From SURF-13 sp041695325 (GTDB lineage: Bacteria > Pseudomonadota > Gammaproteobacteria > SURF-13), in the NCBI GenBank assembly GCA_041695325.1, contig JBGFRC010000023.1, forward strand, positions 1 to 47,298: DNA of 47,298 nucleotides. The letters run 5' to 3'. The position numbers and the translations under genes are program-made. Shown one piece after another: positions 30,848 to 38,875 of this stretch. The number at the start of each line of letters is the position of its first letter. Positions within the stretch are counted from its first letter, which is position 1. The notes beneath the pieces are model-generated. The model was not told the origin of the DNA and did not search any database. It was given only the letters and a program-made list of their open reading frames with translations.

Positions 30848-31171
30848 ATGAAGCTCTGAATAAGTCCATCCTGCGACGCACAGGGATGTGCTAGTGTCGC
30901 GGGAGGGTCGCTCCTGCGCATCCCTGCGCCCGCGACATTGGGGCATCCTGCCCGGCACAGGATGCCATGAGCGACTACTTCTCAGAGCACGGCCGCTCCT
31001 GCGCATCCCTGCGCCCGCGGCATTGGGGCGTCCCTGCCCGGCAAAAAGCAAAAACGTGGCCATAAGATTTCTTATGGTGCTTTTCTTCATTTTACAATCA
31101 CATGCGTGATTGTAAAATGGCGGTGCATCCCTGCACCGCACAGAACCTCTGACTTAATCAGAGGTTCCTTA
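30848..31171. repeat. Hairpin-array repeat, type B copy 2 (expanded)
   Basis: Occupies nearly all of the 372-bp pcnB-folK gap, which has no gene. Ends match type B copy 1: CTCTGAATAAGTCC at 30854 and, on the other strand, AAGGAACCTCTGATTAAGTC at the right. Hairpins: 30942-30950/30958-30966 (GGCATCCTG), 30907-30913 with 30969-30975, 31060-31066/31071-31077 within AAAAGCA/TGCTTTT (31044-31050/31078-31084), 31089-31101/31106-31118 (13 bp) and 31120-31127/31132-31139 (8 bp). Relative to copy 1, the first hairpin loop is expanded by more than 100 bases. Confidence 0.75.
30906..31042. repeat. Tandem-like direct repeat, 85-bp period, inside the type B element
   Basis: The segment 30906-30957 recurs at 30991-31042 with a few changes: both contain GCTCCTGCGCATCCCTGCGC, then CCGCGrCATTGGGGCrTCC and TGCCCGGCA. 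This points to an internal duplication. The first copy lies inside the expanded loop, the second between the first hairpin and the A-rich stem. Confidence 0.75.
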
Positions 31172-31174
31172 ACA

Positions 31175-31190
31175 CCCCTTTGCAAAGGGG
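31175..31190. repeat. Perfect 16-bp palindrome upstream of folK
   Basis: CCCCTTTGCAAAGGGG lies between the repeat and folK. The GGGGGAGGGGG that follows it, immediately before the folK ATG, is the only candidate ribosome-binding site. The palindrome could pair with part of it or be an operator; I see no further evidence. Confidence 0.45.
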
Positions 31191-31200
31191 GAGGGGGTTT

Positions 31201-31683
31201 ATGATTACACGCGCCTACGTCGCGCTGGGCGGCAACCTCGACGACCCGTTGCATCACATCAAAACGGCGCTGACCGAATTACAGGATTTGGCCGTGCAAC
31301 CGTCGCAGCACTCCGCGCTCTACCGCAGCGCCCCGCAAGGCCCGGTGGCGCAGCCGGACTACATCAACGCGGTCGCCGTGGTGGACACGGCGCTCGACGC
31401 CAGACAACTGCTCATGCACCTGTTGGCTATCGAAATCAGGCATGGGAGAATACGCACAGGGGGGCGCTGGGGGCCGCGCACCCTGGACCTGGATTTATTG
31501 CTGTACGGCGATATGCAATGCACAGACGACACCTTGAGCCTGCCGCACCCGCGCCTGCACGAACGCAATTTCGTGCTCTACCCGCTGTATGAAATCGCGC
31601 CGGAACTGTTTATCCCCGGCCACGGCGCGTTGCGCAAGCTTGTCCAGCGCTGTCCCGCGCATGGACTGACGCGCCTGACCTGA
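31201..31683 (+). CDS. folK: 2-amino-4-hydroxy-6-hydroxymethyldihydropteridine pyrophosphokinase
   Basis: FolK (HPPK) transfers pyrophosphate from ATP to the pterin in folate synthesis. The 160-residue protein is of normal size. AYVALGGNLDDP (5-16), YRSAPQGP and QPDYINAVAVVDT, GPRTLDLDLLLYG (PRTLDLDLL signature) and LPHPRLHERNFVLYPL are all present. The ATG at 31201 follows a G-rich Shine-Dalgarno. Two bases separate it from the deoxynucleoside kinase gene. Confidence 0.95.
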   Translation: MITRAYVALGGNLDDPLHHIKTALTELQDLAVQPSQHSALYRSAPQGPVAQPDYINAVAVVDTALDARQLLMHLLAIEIRHGRIRTGGRWGPRTLDLDLLLYGDMQCTDDTLSLPHPRLHERNFVLYPLYEIAPELFIPGHGALRKLVQRCPAHGLTRLT

Positions 31684-31685
31684 CC

Positions 31686-32348
31686 ATGAGCAACGATACT
31701 TTTATCAGACGCCACGGCTACCTCGTGGTTGAGGGACCAATAGGCGTGGGCAAGACCAGTCTCGCCAAACGCCTGGCCGAGACCCTGCACGGCACGCCGG
31801 TGCTGGAGAATGCCGAGGTGAACCCCTTCCTGGAGCGCTTCTATCACCACCCGCGCCAGGGGGCGCTGCCCACGCAACTGCATTTTCTGTTTCAGCGCGC
31901 GCGTCAGCTGGACGAGCTGCGCCAGGCGGATTTGTTCAAGCCCCTGCGCGTGGCGGACTTCTGCATGGACAAAGACCGCCTGTTCGCGCAACTCACCCTG
32001 GACGACGAAGAGCTGCGCCTGTATGACCAGGTGCGCGCGCACATGAACCTTGATCTGCCGCCGCCCGGTCTGGTCATCTACCTGCAAGCGCCGGTGGAAA
32101 CCCTGCTTGCGCGCATCACACGGCGCGGCGTGGCCTACGAGCGGCTGATCGAATCATCCTATCTGCAACGCCTGTCCAGCGCCTACACCGAATTTTTTTA
32201 TCACTACGACGCCGCGCCACTGTTGATCGTCAACGCCGCCGAGATAGACCCGATCAACAACGAGCGCGATTATCAGCTGCTGCTGGAACAGGTGCAGAAG
32301 GCGAAGAGCGGGCGGCACTACTTCAATCCGCTCTCGCTCGCGGTATGA
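31686..32348 (+). CDS. Deoxynucleoside kinase family protein
   Basis: A 220-residue P-loop kinase: EGPIGVGKTSLAKRL (16-30), the dNK-type DKDRLFAQLTLDD region, and the LID-like RITRRGVAYERLIESSYLQRL (arginines for phosphate binding). The family phosphorylates deoxynucleosides. In gammaproteobacteria this gene often sits between folK and panB, as here, but its physiological substrate in that setting is not known. The stop overlaps panB (ATGA). Confidence 0.85.
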   Translation: MSNDTFIRRHGYLVVEGPIGVGKTSLAKRLAETLHGTPVLENAEVNPFLERFYHHPRQGALPTQLHFLFQRARQLDELRQADLFKPLRVADFCMDKDRLFAQLTLDDEELRLYDQVRAHMNLDLPPPGLVIYLQAPVETLLARITRRGVAYERLIESSYLQRLSSAYTEFFYHYDAAPLLIVNAAEIDPINNERDYQLLLEQVQKAKSGRHYFNPLSLAV

Positions 32349-33139
32349 GCCCCGTCACCCTCGCCCGGCTGCGCGAGATGAAGCGCTGCGGCGAAAAAAT
32401 CGCCTGCCTCACCGCCTACGACGCCAGCTTCGCCGCGCTGCTGGAACGGGCGGGCGTGGAGCTGCTGATAGTGGGCGACTCGCTCGGCATGGTGGTGCAA
32501 GGCCACGACAGCACCCTGCCGGTGACGCTCGCCGACATGATCTACCACGCGCGCTGCGTGCGGCGCGGCAGCAAAACCGCCTTCATCGTCGCCGATCTGC
32601 CCTTCATGAGCTACGCCAGCACGGCGCAGGCCATCGGCAACGCGGCGCGCCTGATGCAGGAAGGCGGCGCGCACATGGTGAAGCTTGAAGGCGGCGCCTG
32701 GCTCGCCGAAACCGTGCGCGAACTCACACAGCGCGGCCTCCCGGTGTGCGCGCACCTGGGCTTGTTGCCGCAATCGGTGCACCAGCTCGGCGGCTACCGC
32801 GTGCAGGGGCGAGACGCCGCGAGCGCCGAAACATTGTTAAACGACGCGCGCGCGCTGGAGCAGGCCGGCGCCGGCCTGCTGGTGCTGGAGTGCGTGCCAG
32901 CGGCGCTGGCGCAGCAGGTCACCCAAGCCTTGAGCATCCCCGTCATCGGCATCGGCGCGGGCGCGGCCTGCGACGGCCAGGTGCTGGTGCTGTACGACGT
33001 GCTCGGCCTGGTGTCAAAACCGCCCAAATTTTCCAGAAACTTCCTGCAAGGCGAGCCGGACATCGTAAGCGCCGTGCGCGCTTACGTTAAGACGGTAAAG
33101 GCCGGCGCGTTTCCCGCCGCCGAACACAGCTTTCAGTAA
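32345..33139 (+). CDS. panB: 3-methyl-2-oxobutanoate hydroxymethyltransferase
   Basis: PanB adds a hydroxymethyl group from methylenetetrahydrofolate to ketoisovalerate, giving ketopantoate. The 264-residue TIM barrel shows IACLTAYDASFA, LLIVGDSLGMVVQGHDSTLPVT (given as landmarks GDSLGMV and GHDSTLPV), GGAHMVKLEGG, VCAHLGLLPQSVHQLGGY and IGIGAGAACDGQVLV. It is coupled to the kinase upstream and lies three bases before panC. panE is not in the window. Confidence 0.96.
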   Translation: MSPVTLARLREMKRCGEKIACLTAYDASFAALLERAGVELLIVGDSLGMVVQGHDSTLPVTLADMIYHARCVRRGSKTAFIVADLPFMSYASTAQAIGNAARLMQEGGAHMVKLEGGAWLAETVRELTQRGLPVCAHLGLLPQSVHQLGGYRVQGRDAASAETLLNDARALEQAGAGLLVLECVPAALAQQVTQALSIPVIGIGAGAACDGQVLVLYDVLGLVSKPPKFSRNFLQGEPDIVSAVRAYVKTVKAGAFPAAEHSFQ

Positions 33140-33142
33140 TTC

Positions 33143-34000
33143 ATGCGCGTCGTAAAAACCATAGCCTCTCTGCGTGCGGAGCTGGCCGTTTGGCGCGCGC
33201 GCGGCGAGCGCATCGCCATTGTGCCCACCCTGGGTAATCTTCATCAGGGACACCTCAGCCTGGTCCAAGAGGCCAAACGCCGCGCGCCATGCGTGGTTGT
33301 GAGTATATTTGTCAACCCGCTCCAGTTCGGAGAAGGCGAAGATTATTCTGATTATCCTTGCACGTTTGAAGAAGATAATTGCATTTTAGAAGAAAATAAA
33401 GCCGATATTCTGTTTTTTCCCGACATATCAGAAATATACCCACGAGGCACGGAGACCACGACCAAGATAGAGGTGCCGGGGCTGTCGCACATCCTGTGCG
33501 GCGCGTGCCGCCCCGGCCATTTCCGCGGTGTGGCCACCGTGGTAAACAAGCTGTTTAACATCGTCCAGCCCGATCTCGCCCTGTTTGGCGAAAAGGACTA
33601 CCAGCAACTGCTCGTCATCCGCCGTATGGTGAGCGATCTCGCCCTGCCCATCGAGATCATCGGTATGCCAACGGTGCGCGAGGCCGACGGCCTGGCCCTA
33701 AGCTCGCGCAATCGGTACCTCACCCCCATGGAGCGTGCCCGCGCGCCGCTGCTCTATCAGACACTCTCCCGCGCCAAAAGCCGCATCGAAAGCGGGACGC
33801 GCGATTACCCGGCCATTGAGAACGACGCCCTGCTCGGCCTGCAACAGGCCGGGTTCCGCCCCGACTATTTCAGCGTGCGCCGGGCGGACGACCTTGCCCC
33901 CGCCGCACAGGGCGACACCGACCTCGTTATCCTCGCCGCCGCGCGGCTCGGCCGGGCGCGCCTGATAGACAACGTGCGCCTGACATTGCAAAATATATAA
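33143..34000 (+). CDS. panC: Pantothenate synthetase
   Basis: PanC joins pantoate and beta-alanine with ATP. The 285-residue protein has the nucleotidyltransferase motif as LGNLHQGHLSLV (HxGH), SIFVNPLQFG, the ATP-binding GEKDYQQLLVI and LALSSRNRYL. A stretch at about 33336-33430, coding for YSDYPCTFEEDNCILEENKA and a few more residues, is visibly AT-rich with A/T-ending codons, unlike the rest of the gene and its neighbours (see findings). Confidence 0.96.
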   Translation: MRVVKTIASLRAELAVWRARGERIAIVPTLGNLHQGHLSLVQEAKRRAPCVVVSIFVNPLQFGEGEDYSDYPCTFEEDNCILEENKADILFFPDISEIYPRGTETTTKIEVPGLSHILCGACRPGHFRGVATVVNKLFNIVQPDLALFGEKDYQQLLVIRRMVSDLALPIEIIGMPTVREADGLALSSRNRYLTPMERARAPLLYQTLSRAKSRIESGTRDYPAIENDALLGLQQAGFRPDYFSVRRADDLAPAAQGDTDLVILAAARLGRARLIDNVRLTLQNI

Positions 34001-34027
34001 CTGGACCGCTTGCCCCGGAGGCCCGCC

Positions 34028-34408
34028 ATGCAGTACACCCTGCTCAAAGCCAAGCTGCATCACGCCCGCGTCACCCATTCCGAACTGGAATACGAGGGCT
34101 CATGCGCCATAGACGGAAAGCTGCTGGACACCGCCGGCATCCGCGAGTACGAGCAGATTCACATCTATAACCTCGCCAACGGCGAGCGCTTCACCACCTA
34201 CGCCATCCGCGCCGAGGACCGCTCCGGCATCATCTCCGTCAACGGCGCCGCCGCCCACAAGGCCAGGCCCGGCGACCGCGTCATCATCGCCGCCTACGCC
34301 ATCCTCAACCAGCACGAACTCGCCAACTTCCACCCCGTGCTGGTCTACCTCAACGAACACAACCGCATCACCCACTGCCGCGACGCGATTCCGGTGCAGG
34401 TGGCGTGA
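34028..34408 (+). CDS. panD: Aspartate 1-decarboxylase (pyruvoyl-dependent)
   Basis: PanD makes beta-alanine from aspartate. The 126-residue proenzyme self-cleaves between Gly24 and Ser25 (EGSCAIDG) to form the pyruvoyl cofactor. Further landmarks are DGKLLDTAGI, YEQIHIYNLANGERF and NGAAAHKARPGD. CCGGAGG precedes the ATG. It completes a folK-dNK-panB-panC-panD operon. The 34-bp gap to the convergent ppc holds only a weak 6-bp hairpin. Confidence 0.96.
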   Translation: MQYTLLKAKLHHARVTHSELEYEGSCAIDGKLLDTAGIREYEQIHIYNLANGERFTTYAIRAEDRSGIISVNGAAAHKARPGDRVIIAAYAILNQHELANFHPVLVYLNEHNRITHCRDAIPVQVA

Positions 34409-34442
34409 GCCCCCGGATTCCGCTGCATTCCGGGCTGTTCGC

Positions 34443-37244
34443 TTACCCGGTGTTGCGCATCCCTGCGGCGATGGCGTTGATGGAGCGCAGCAGCGGCGCG
34501 AGCCAGGCGCGGCGCTCCGGTTCCGGGGCGCTGGGGTCGCGGTGGCGCTTGAGCAGGGTGACCTGGATGGCGTTGAGAGGATCGAGGTAGGGGTTGCGGC
34601 GCGAGAGCGAAAGCGCGAGCGTGGGGTTATCCTTGAGCAGGTGGTCGGCGTCCACGACTTTCAACACCTCGCGCACGGTGCGCTCGTATTCGGCGCGGAC
34701 CATGTGATATACGCGCTCGCCCATGGCGCTGTCCTGGCACAGCGCGGCATATTCGCGCGCGATGCCCATGTCGGCCTTGTACAGGGCCATTTGCGTGTTG
34801 CTTAAAAAGGCGCGGAAGAACGGCCACTCGTGGTACATGGCGCGCAGCGCCTTGAGGCGCGCGGCGTCGCCCTTGCGCCAGGTTTCCAGCGCAGTGCCGA
34901 TGCCATACCACGCCGGCAGCGTGTGGCGCGACTGGGCCCAGGCGAACACCCAGGCGATGGCGCGCACCGAGGCCATGGAGCGGTCGCCCTTTCTGCGGTG
35001 CGAGGGGCGCGAGCCGATGTTGAGCTCGCCGATCTCGTTGATCGGCGTCGCCTCGTAGAAATAATCCAGAAAACCGGGGGTGCGCCGGGTAAGGGCGCGA
35101 TAGGCCTGCTCGCCCATCTCGGCCAAGTGCTGCATGATGGCAAGATACTTTTGCTTGTCGGCGTGCGGTTTTTGAATCAGCCCGCGGCTGGCCTTGAGCA
35201 GGCCGGTGACGCCCACCGACAATTCATACACCGCGGTCTCGACGTTGCTGTATTTGTAGGACACCATCTCGCCCTGTTCGGTGAATTTGATCTCGCCCTG
35301 CACCGTACCCTGCGGCTGCGCCAGGATGGACTCGTGGGTCGGGCCGCCGCCGCGCCCGATGGTGCCGCCGCGGCCGTGAAACAAGCGGCACTCGATGCCG
35401 CGCGCGGCGGTGAGCGCGGTCACGGTCTTTTGCGCCTGGTACAGCATCCAGCCTGAGGCCAGGATGCCGCCGTCCTTGCAGGAGTCGGAATAGCCGAGCA
35501 TGACTTCCTGCTGGTTGCCGGAGGCCTTGAGCAGCGCGCCGTACACGGGATTATCCAGCAGCGTGACCAGCACCGGCTCGATGCGCTGCAAGTCGTCTAT
35601 GGTTTCAAACAAGGGGCTGATCTGGATGCGACAGTACCAGTCGTCACCGTTTTTGCCGGCAAGTCCCGCGAGGCGCGCGAGCAGCATGACTTCCAGCACG
35701 TGGCTCGCGGCCCGCGTCATGGAGATCACGTAACTGCCGAATGCCCTGGGGCTGGTCTTGGCGCGCATCCCGGCCATCATGCGGAATACGGCCAGCGTTT
35801 CGCGTGTGGCTTCGCTCAAGGCGCTCTCGTCCCCGGCGCTCAAGCGTCCGTGCGCGATGCAGTCGCTCAGCACCCCGAGCCGTTCCGCCTCGCTTAAGGC
35901 CAGATAATCAAACGGCGCGGGCTGCTGGCCGAATAACTCGGCCACCGCGCTGGTGTGACGCCCGGACTCCTGGCGCACGTCGAGGCGCATCAGGTAAAAC
36001 CCGAAGGTCTCCACCAGGCGGATAAAATCCTGCAACGCCCCGGAGGCGGCGCTGGCGTCGCCGTGACCGATGAGCGAGTCGCGGATCAGGTAAAGATCGT
36101 GCAACAGCTCGTCTTCGCTGGAGTAGGCGTTGTCCTTGTGAGCGGGCGCCTCGCCCTCCAGGCGCCGCTTGACGTTGCGCAGATTGCACTCCAGGCGATA
36201 GCGCATCACATACAGCTTGCGGCGGTAGGGCTCGTATTTAAACCGCTCGCGGTTTTCACGGAAGGTCTCTTCGGCGTAGCGCTCATCTTGCCGCACGCCG
36301 TCGAGGAACGCGCTCGACGGCTGGCACAACAGGCTGGAATGAGTAAGCTGGCGGCTCAAGGCGGTGACGCGGTTCAAGTATTCCAGCAACACCGCGCGCG
36401 TTTGCAACCGCAGCGCCAGCTCGGTGGTTTCCGGCTTGACATTGGGATTGCCGTCGCGGTCGCCGCCGATCCAGGAGCCGAATTGCAGAAAGCCGGGGAT
36501 GCGCAGCGAGGCTGCGGCCTCTTTACCGTAAGTGCGCGCTATCGCCCGTTCCATGTAGCGGTACACCACCGGCACCGCCTGGAACAGGCACTCATGAAAA
36601 TACAACAGACCGTTCTTGATCTCGTCGCGCACCGTGGGGCGATGCGGGCGCATCTCGTCGGTCTTCCACAGGATTTGAATCTGGGTGCGCAGCAGCTCGG
36701 TGTAGTCCTCGCGCTCGGTTTTGCCCAGACGCGGCTCGGCCAGGCGCTCGCTGGTGACGAAGATGCGGCGCAGTTGCTCCATGATGGTCTGGCGCTTGGA
36801 TTCGGTGGGGTGCGCTGTGATGACCGGTATGAACTTGAGCCGGTCCAACAGCACCTGGAGCTGCTGCGCGGTGACGCCCTGGGCGTGGAGCTGGCGCAGG
36901 GTGTGATCGAACGATCCCACCCACAGCGGCCCGCCCCGGCGCACGCGCGCGCGCCGCTGGCGGTGCAAGAAGCTCTCTTCGGCGATATTCACCAGGCTGA
37001 AATAGGTGCTGAAGGCGCGCGTAACATGGGTAATCAGGGAGGTATCAAAACCGGCCACAATCTGCGCCAGACGGCGGCGCCTTTGCGCGTTGTCCTTCCT
37101 GCGCAGCGCAATGTAACCCTTGCGCAGCACCTCCACGGCCTTTAATACCTTGCCGCCAGCCTGGCTGTGCAGCACCTCGCCCAGCAGCCGTCCGAGCAGC
37201 TTGACGCGCGCGCGCAGCTCTTTATCGCTGGGTTTGCTGGGCAT
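34443..37244 (-). CDS. ppc: Phosphoenolpyruvate carboxylase
   Basis: Ppc carboxylates PEP to oxaloacetate, an anaplerotic reaction. ATG 37244 (MPSKPSDKELRARVKLLG) gives 933 residues, slightly longer than E. coli (883). Catalytic motifs: VITAHPTESKRQTI with the active-site His, GYSDSCKDGG, FHGRGGTIGRGGGPTH, and the C-terminal MRNTG. The open frame continues upstream into the glgA gap without a family match. Downstream of glgA on the same strand; a TATAAT at 37307-37302 could be a -10 box but has no good -35. Confidence 0.96.
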   Translation of the reverse strand: MPSKPSDKELRARVKLLGRLLGEVLHSQAGGKVLKAVEVLRKGYIALRRKDNAQRRRRLAQIVAGFDTSLITHVTRAFSTYFSLVNIAEESFLHRQRRARVRRGGPLWVGSFDHTLRQLHAQGVTAQQLQVLLDRLKFIPVITAHPTESKRQTIMEQLRRIFVTSERLAEPRLGKTEREDYTELLRTQIQILWKTDEMRPHRPTVRDEIKNGLLYFHECLFQAVPVVYRYMERAIARTYGKEAAASLRIPGFLQFGSWIGGDRDGNPNVKPETTELALRLQTRAVLLEYLNRVTALSRQLTHSSLLCQPSSAFLDGVRQDERYAEETFRENRERFKYEPYRRKLYVMRYRLECNLRNVKRRLEGEAPAHKDNAYSSEDELLHDLYLIRDSLIGHGDASAASGALQDFIRLVETFGFYLMRLDVRQESGRHTSAVAELFGQQPAPFDYLALSEAERLGVLSDCIAHGRLSAGDESALSEATRETLAVFRMMAGMRAKTSPRAFGSYVISMTRAASHVLEVMLLARLAGLAGKNGDDWYCRIQISPLFETIDDLQRIEPVLVTLLDNPVYGALLKASGNQQEVMLGYSDSCKDGGILASGWMLYQAQKTVTALTAARGIECRLFHGRGGTIGRGGGPTHESILAQPQGTVQGEIKFTEQGEMVSYKYSNVETAVYELSVGVTGLLKASRGLIQKPHADKQKYLAIMQHLAEMGEQAYRALTRRTPGFLDYFYEATPINEIGELNIGSRPSHRRKGDRSMASVRAIAWVFAWAQSRHTLPAWYGIGTALETWRKGDAARLKALRAMYHEWPFFRAFLSNTQMALYKADMGIAREYAALCQDSAMGERVYHMVRAEYERTVREVLKVVDADHLLKDNPTLALSLSRRNPYLDPLNAIQVTLLKRHRDPSAPEPERRAWLAPLLRSINAIAAGMRNTG

Positions 37245-37330
37245 GAAGGGGTCTTTCAGGCTGATTATTGTAGATACGGCCAAACCATGGCTACCAGGAA
37301 AATTATACCTTAAGTTATACGTACGGCCGC

Positions 37331-38797
37331 TCACAGCCGCTCCCCCATGGCCTGTTGATAGAGCGCGCTGTAACGGCGCGCCGAGGCTTGCCAACTGTAA
37401 TCCTGGCGCATGCCGGCCAGCATCACGGCGCGCCACGTTGCAGCCTGGCCGAATAAATCCAGGGCGCGGCGTACGGCGTCGAGCAACGCCGGGGCGGCGG
37501 CCTCCTCAAACACAATGCCGGTGGCGCGGTCACCTTTAAGGTTGTCACGGCTTGCGTCCACCACGGTGTCGGCCAACCCGCCGGTGCGGCGCACGACGGG
37601 CACTGTGCCATAGCGCAGGCTGTAGAGCTGGTTCAGCCCGCACGGCTCGAAGCGCGAGGGCATGAGAAACATGTCCGCCCCCGCCTCGATGCGGTGCGCC
37701 AGCGCCTCGTCGTAACCGATATGCACGCTCAACCGTTGCGGGTAACGGCGCGCCCAGCCGGTGAGCGCCTCTTCAAACTGGCGCGCGCCACTGCCGAGCA
37801 GCACCAGCTGCAGCGGCAGTTTTATCAATTCAGGCAGCGCGGCGAGCAGCAGGTCTATCCCCTTCTGCTCCACCAGGCGCCCCACCATGCCAATCAACGG
37901 AATGTGTTCTTGCACGGGCAGCGCGCAATGCTGTTGCAACCACGCCTTGTTGACAGCCTTATGCGCCAGATCAGCAGGGCTGTAGTTTTGGATGATAAGT
38001 GGATCACGCGCCGGATCCCACACCCGGTAATCCACGCCGTTGAGGATCCCGCTCAAATGCGCGGCGCGGTGCCGGAGCAAGCCTTCCAGTCCGTAACCCA
38101 GCGCGGGCGTGGTAATCTCTTCGGCGTAGCTGGGGCTCACTGTATTGATGCGATCGGCGTAGATCAAGCCGCCCTTGATGAAGGAAAGCCGGCCGTGAAA
38201 CTCCAGTCCATCCCGCCCCCACAGCGCGGCGGGCAGATCGAGGTCTTGAAACTGTGCAGCCGGAAACAGCCCCTGGTAGGCGAGATTATGGAGGGTGAAC
38301 AGCGTGGCCGGGCGCGCCGCTTCGCGCGACAGCAGCGCGGGCACCAGGCCGGTCTGCCAGTCGTTGCAGTGCACCATGCCGGCGCGCCACTTGAGCCCGG
38401 CCTGGTCCAGAGCGAGTTGAGCAACAGCACGGGCAAACAGGGCAAAGCGCGCGGCATTATCCGGCCAGTCATGCCCGCTCGCATCGGCGTATGGCCCGCC
38501 GGGGCGGTCGTATAGCGCCGGCGCATCCACCAACCAGCAGATCAGCTCCGTGCCCGGCAGTCTGCCTTGCAGAATGCGCGCCGCCGGGTAGCCGGGGAGG
38601 TCCAGCCGCACCACGACGCGCCAGTCGCGCGCCTGCGCCAGCACCGGGCGGTAGGCTGGCAGCACCAGACGCACCTCGTGGCGCAGTTCTTGCAGCGCGA
38701 CCGGAAGACTGGCGGCGAAATCCGCCAAGCCGCCAGTTTTTATCAGAGGATGGGCTTCGCTGACCGCGAACAGCACCTTGGGCATAAACGCTTTCAT
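37331..38797 (-). CDS. glgA: Glycogen synthase GlgA
   Basis: GlgA extends alpha-1,4-glucan from ADP-glucose. ATG 38797 (MKAFMPKVLFAVSEAHPL) gives 488 residues; MPKVLF at 38785 is an alternative start. The ADP-glucose-binding KTGGLAD lies near residue 20. HCNDWQTGLVPALL, INTVSPSYAEEI, GMVGRLVEQKGIDLL and the C-terminal SRFEPCGLNQLYSLRYGTVPVVR (landmarks EPCGLNQLYS and YGTVPVVR) are typical GT5 features. Divergent from gnd. Confidence 0.95.
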   Translation of the reverse strand: MKAFMPKVLFAVSEAHPLIKTGGLADFAASLPVALQELRHEVRLVLPAYRPVLAQARDWRVVVRLDLPGYPAARILQGRLPGTELICWLVDAPALYDRPGGPYADASGHDWPDNAARFALFARAVAQLALDQAGLKWRAGMVHCNDWQTGLVPALLSREAARPATLFTLHNLAYQGLFPAAQFQDLDLPAALWGRDGLEFHGRLSFIKGGLIYADRINTVSPSYAEEITTPALGYGLEGLLRHRAAHLSGILNGVDYRVWDPARDPLIIQNYSPADLAHKAVNKAWLQQHCALPVQEHIPLIGMVGRLVEQKGIDLLLAALPELIKLPLQLVLLGSGARQFEEALTGWARRYPQRLSVHIGYDEALAHRIEAGADMFLMPSRFEPCGLNQLYSLRYGTVPVVRRTGGLADTVVDASRDNLKGDRATGIVFEEAAAPALLDAVRRALDLFGQAATWRAVMLAGMRQDYSWQASARRYSALYQQAMGERL

Positions 38798-38875
38798 TGT
38801 GTGTTTTTTTGTTCCAAGATACGCACTAGGGCGATTGCGTACCCATAAAGAGGGCCCCAATTTAGGTAATTCTAT

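Noticed and set aside
30906..31042. CRISPR-like repeat
   Set aside because: There are only two diverged copies with an 85-bp period, the unit is itself palindromic, and no cas genes are near.
34409..34442. Possible terminator between panD and ppc
   Set aside because: Only a 6-bp CCCGGA/TCCGGG stem with an 11-base loop and no T-tract.
37245..37330. Longer N-terminus for Ppc (frame open upstream of ATG 37244)
   Set aside because: The extension reads into glgA and has no family match, while MPSKPSDKELR aligns with the normal start of the enzyme.
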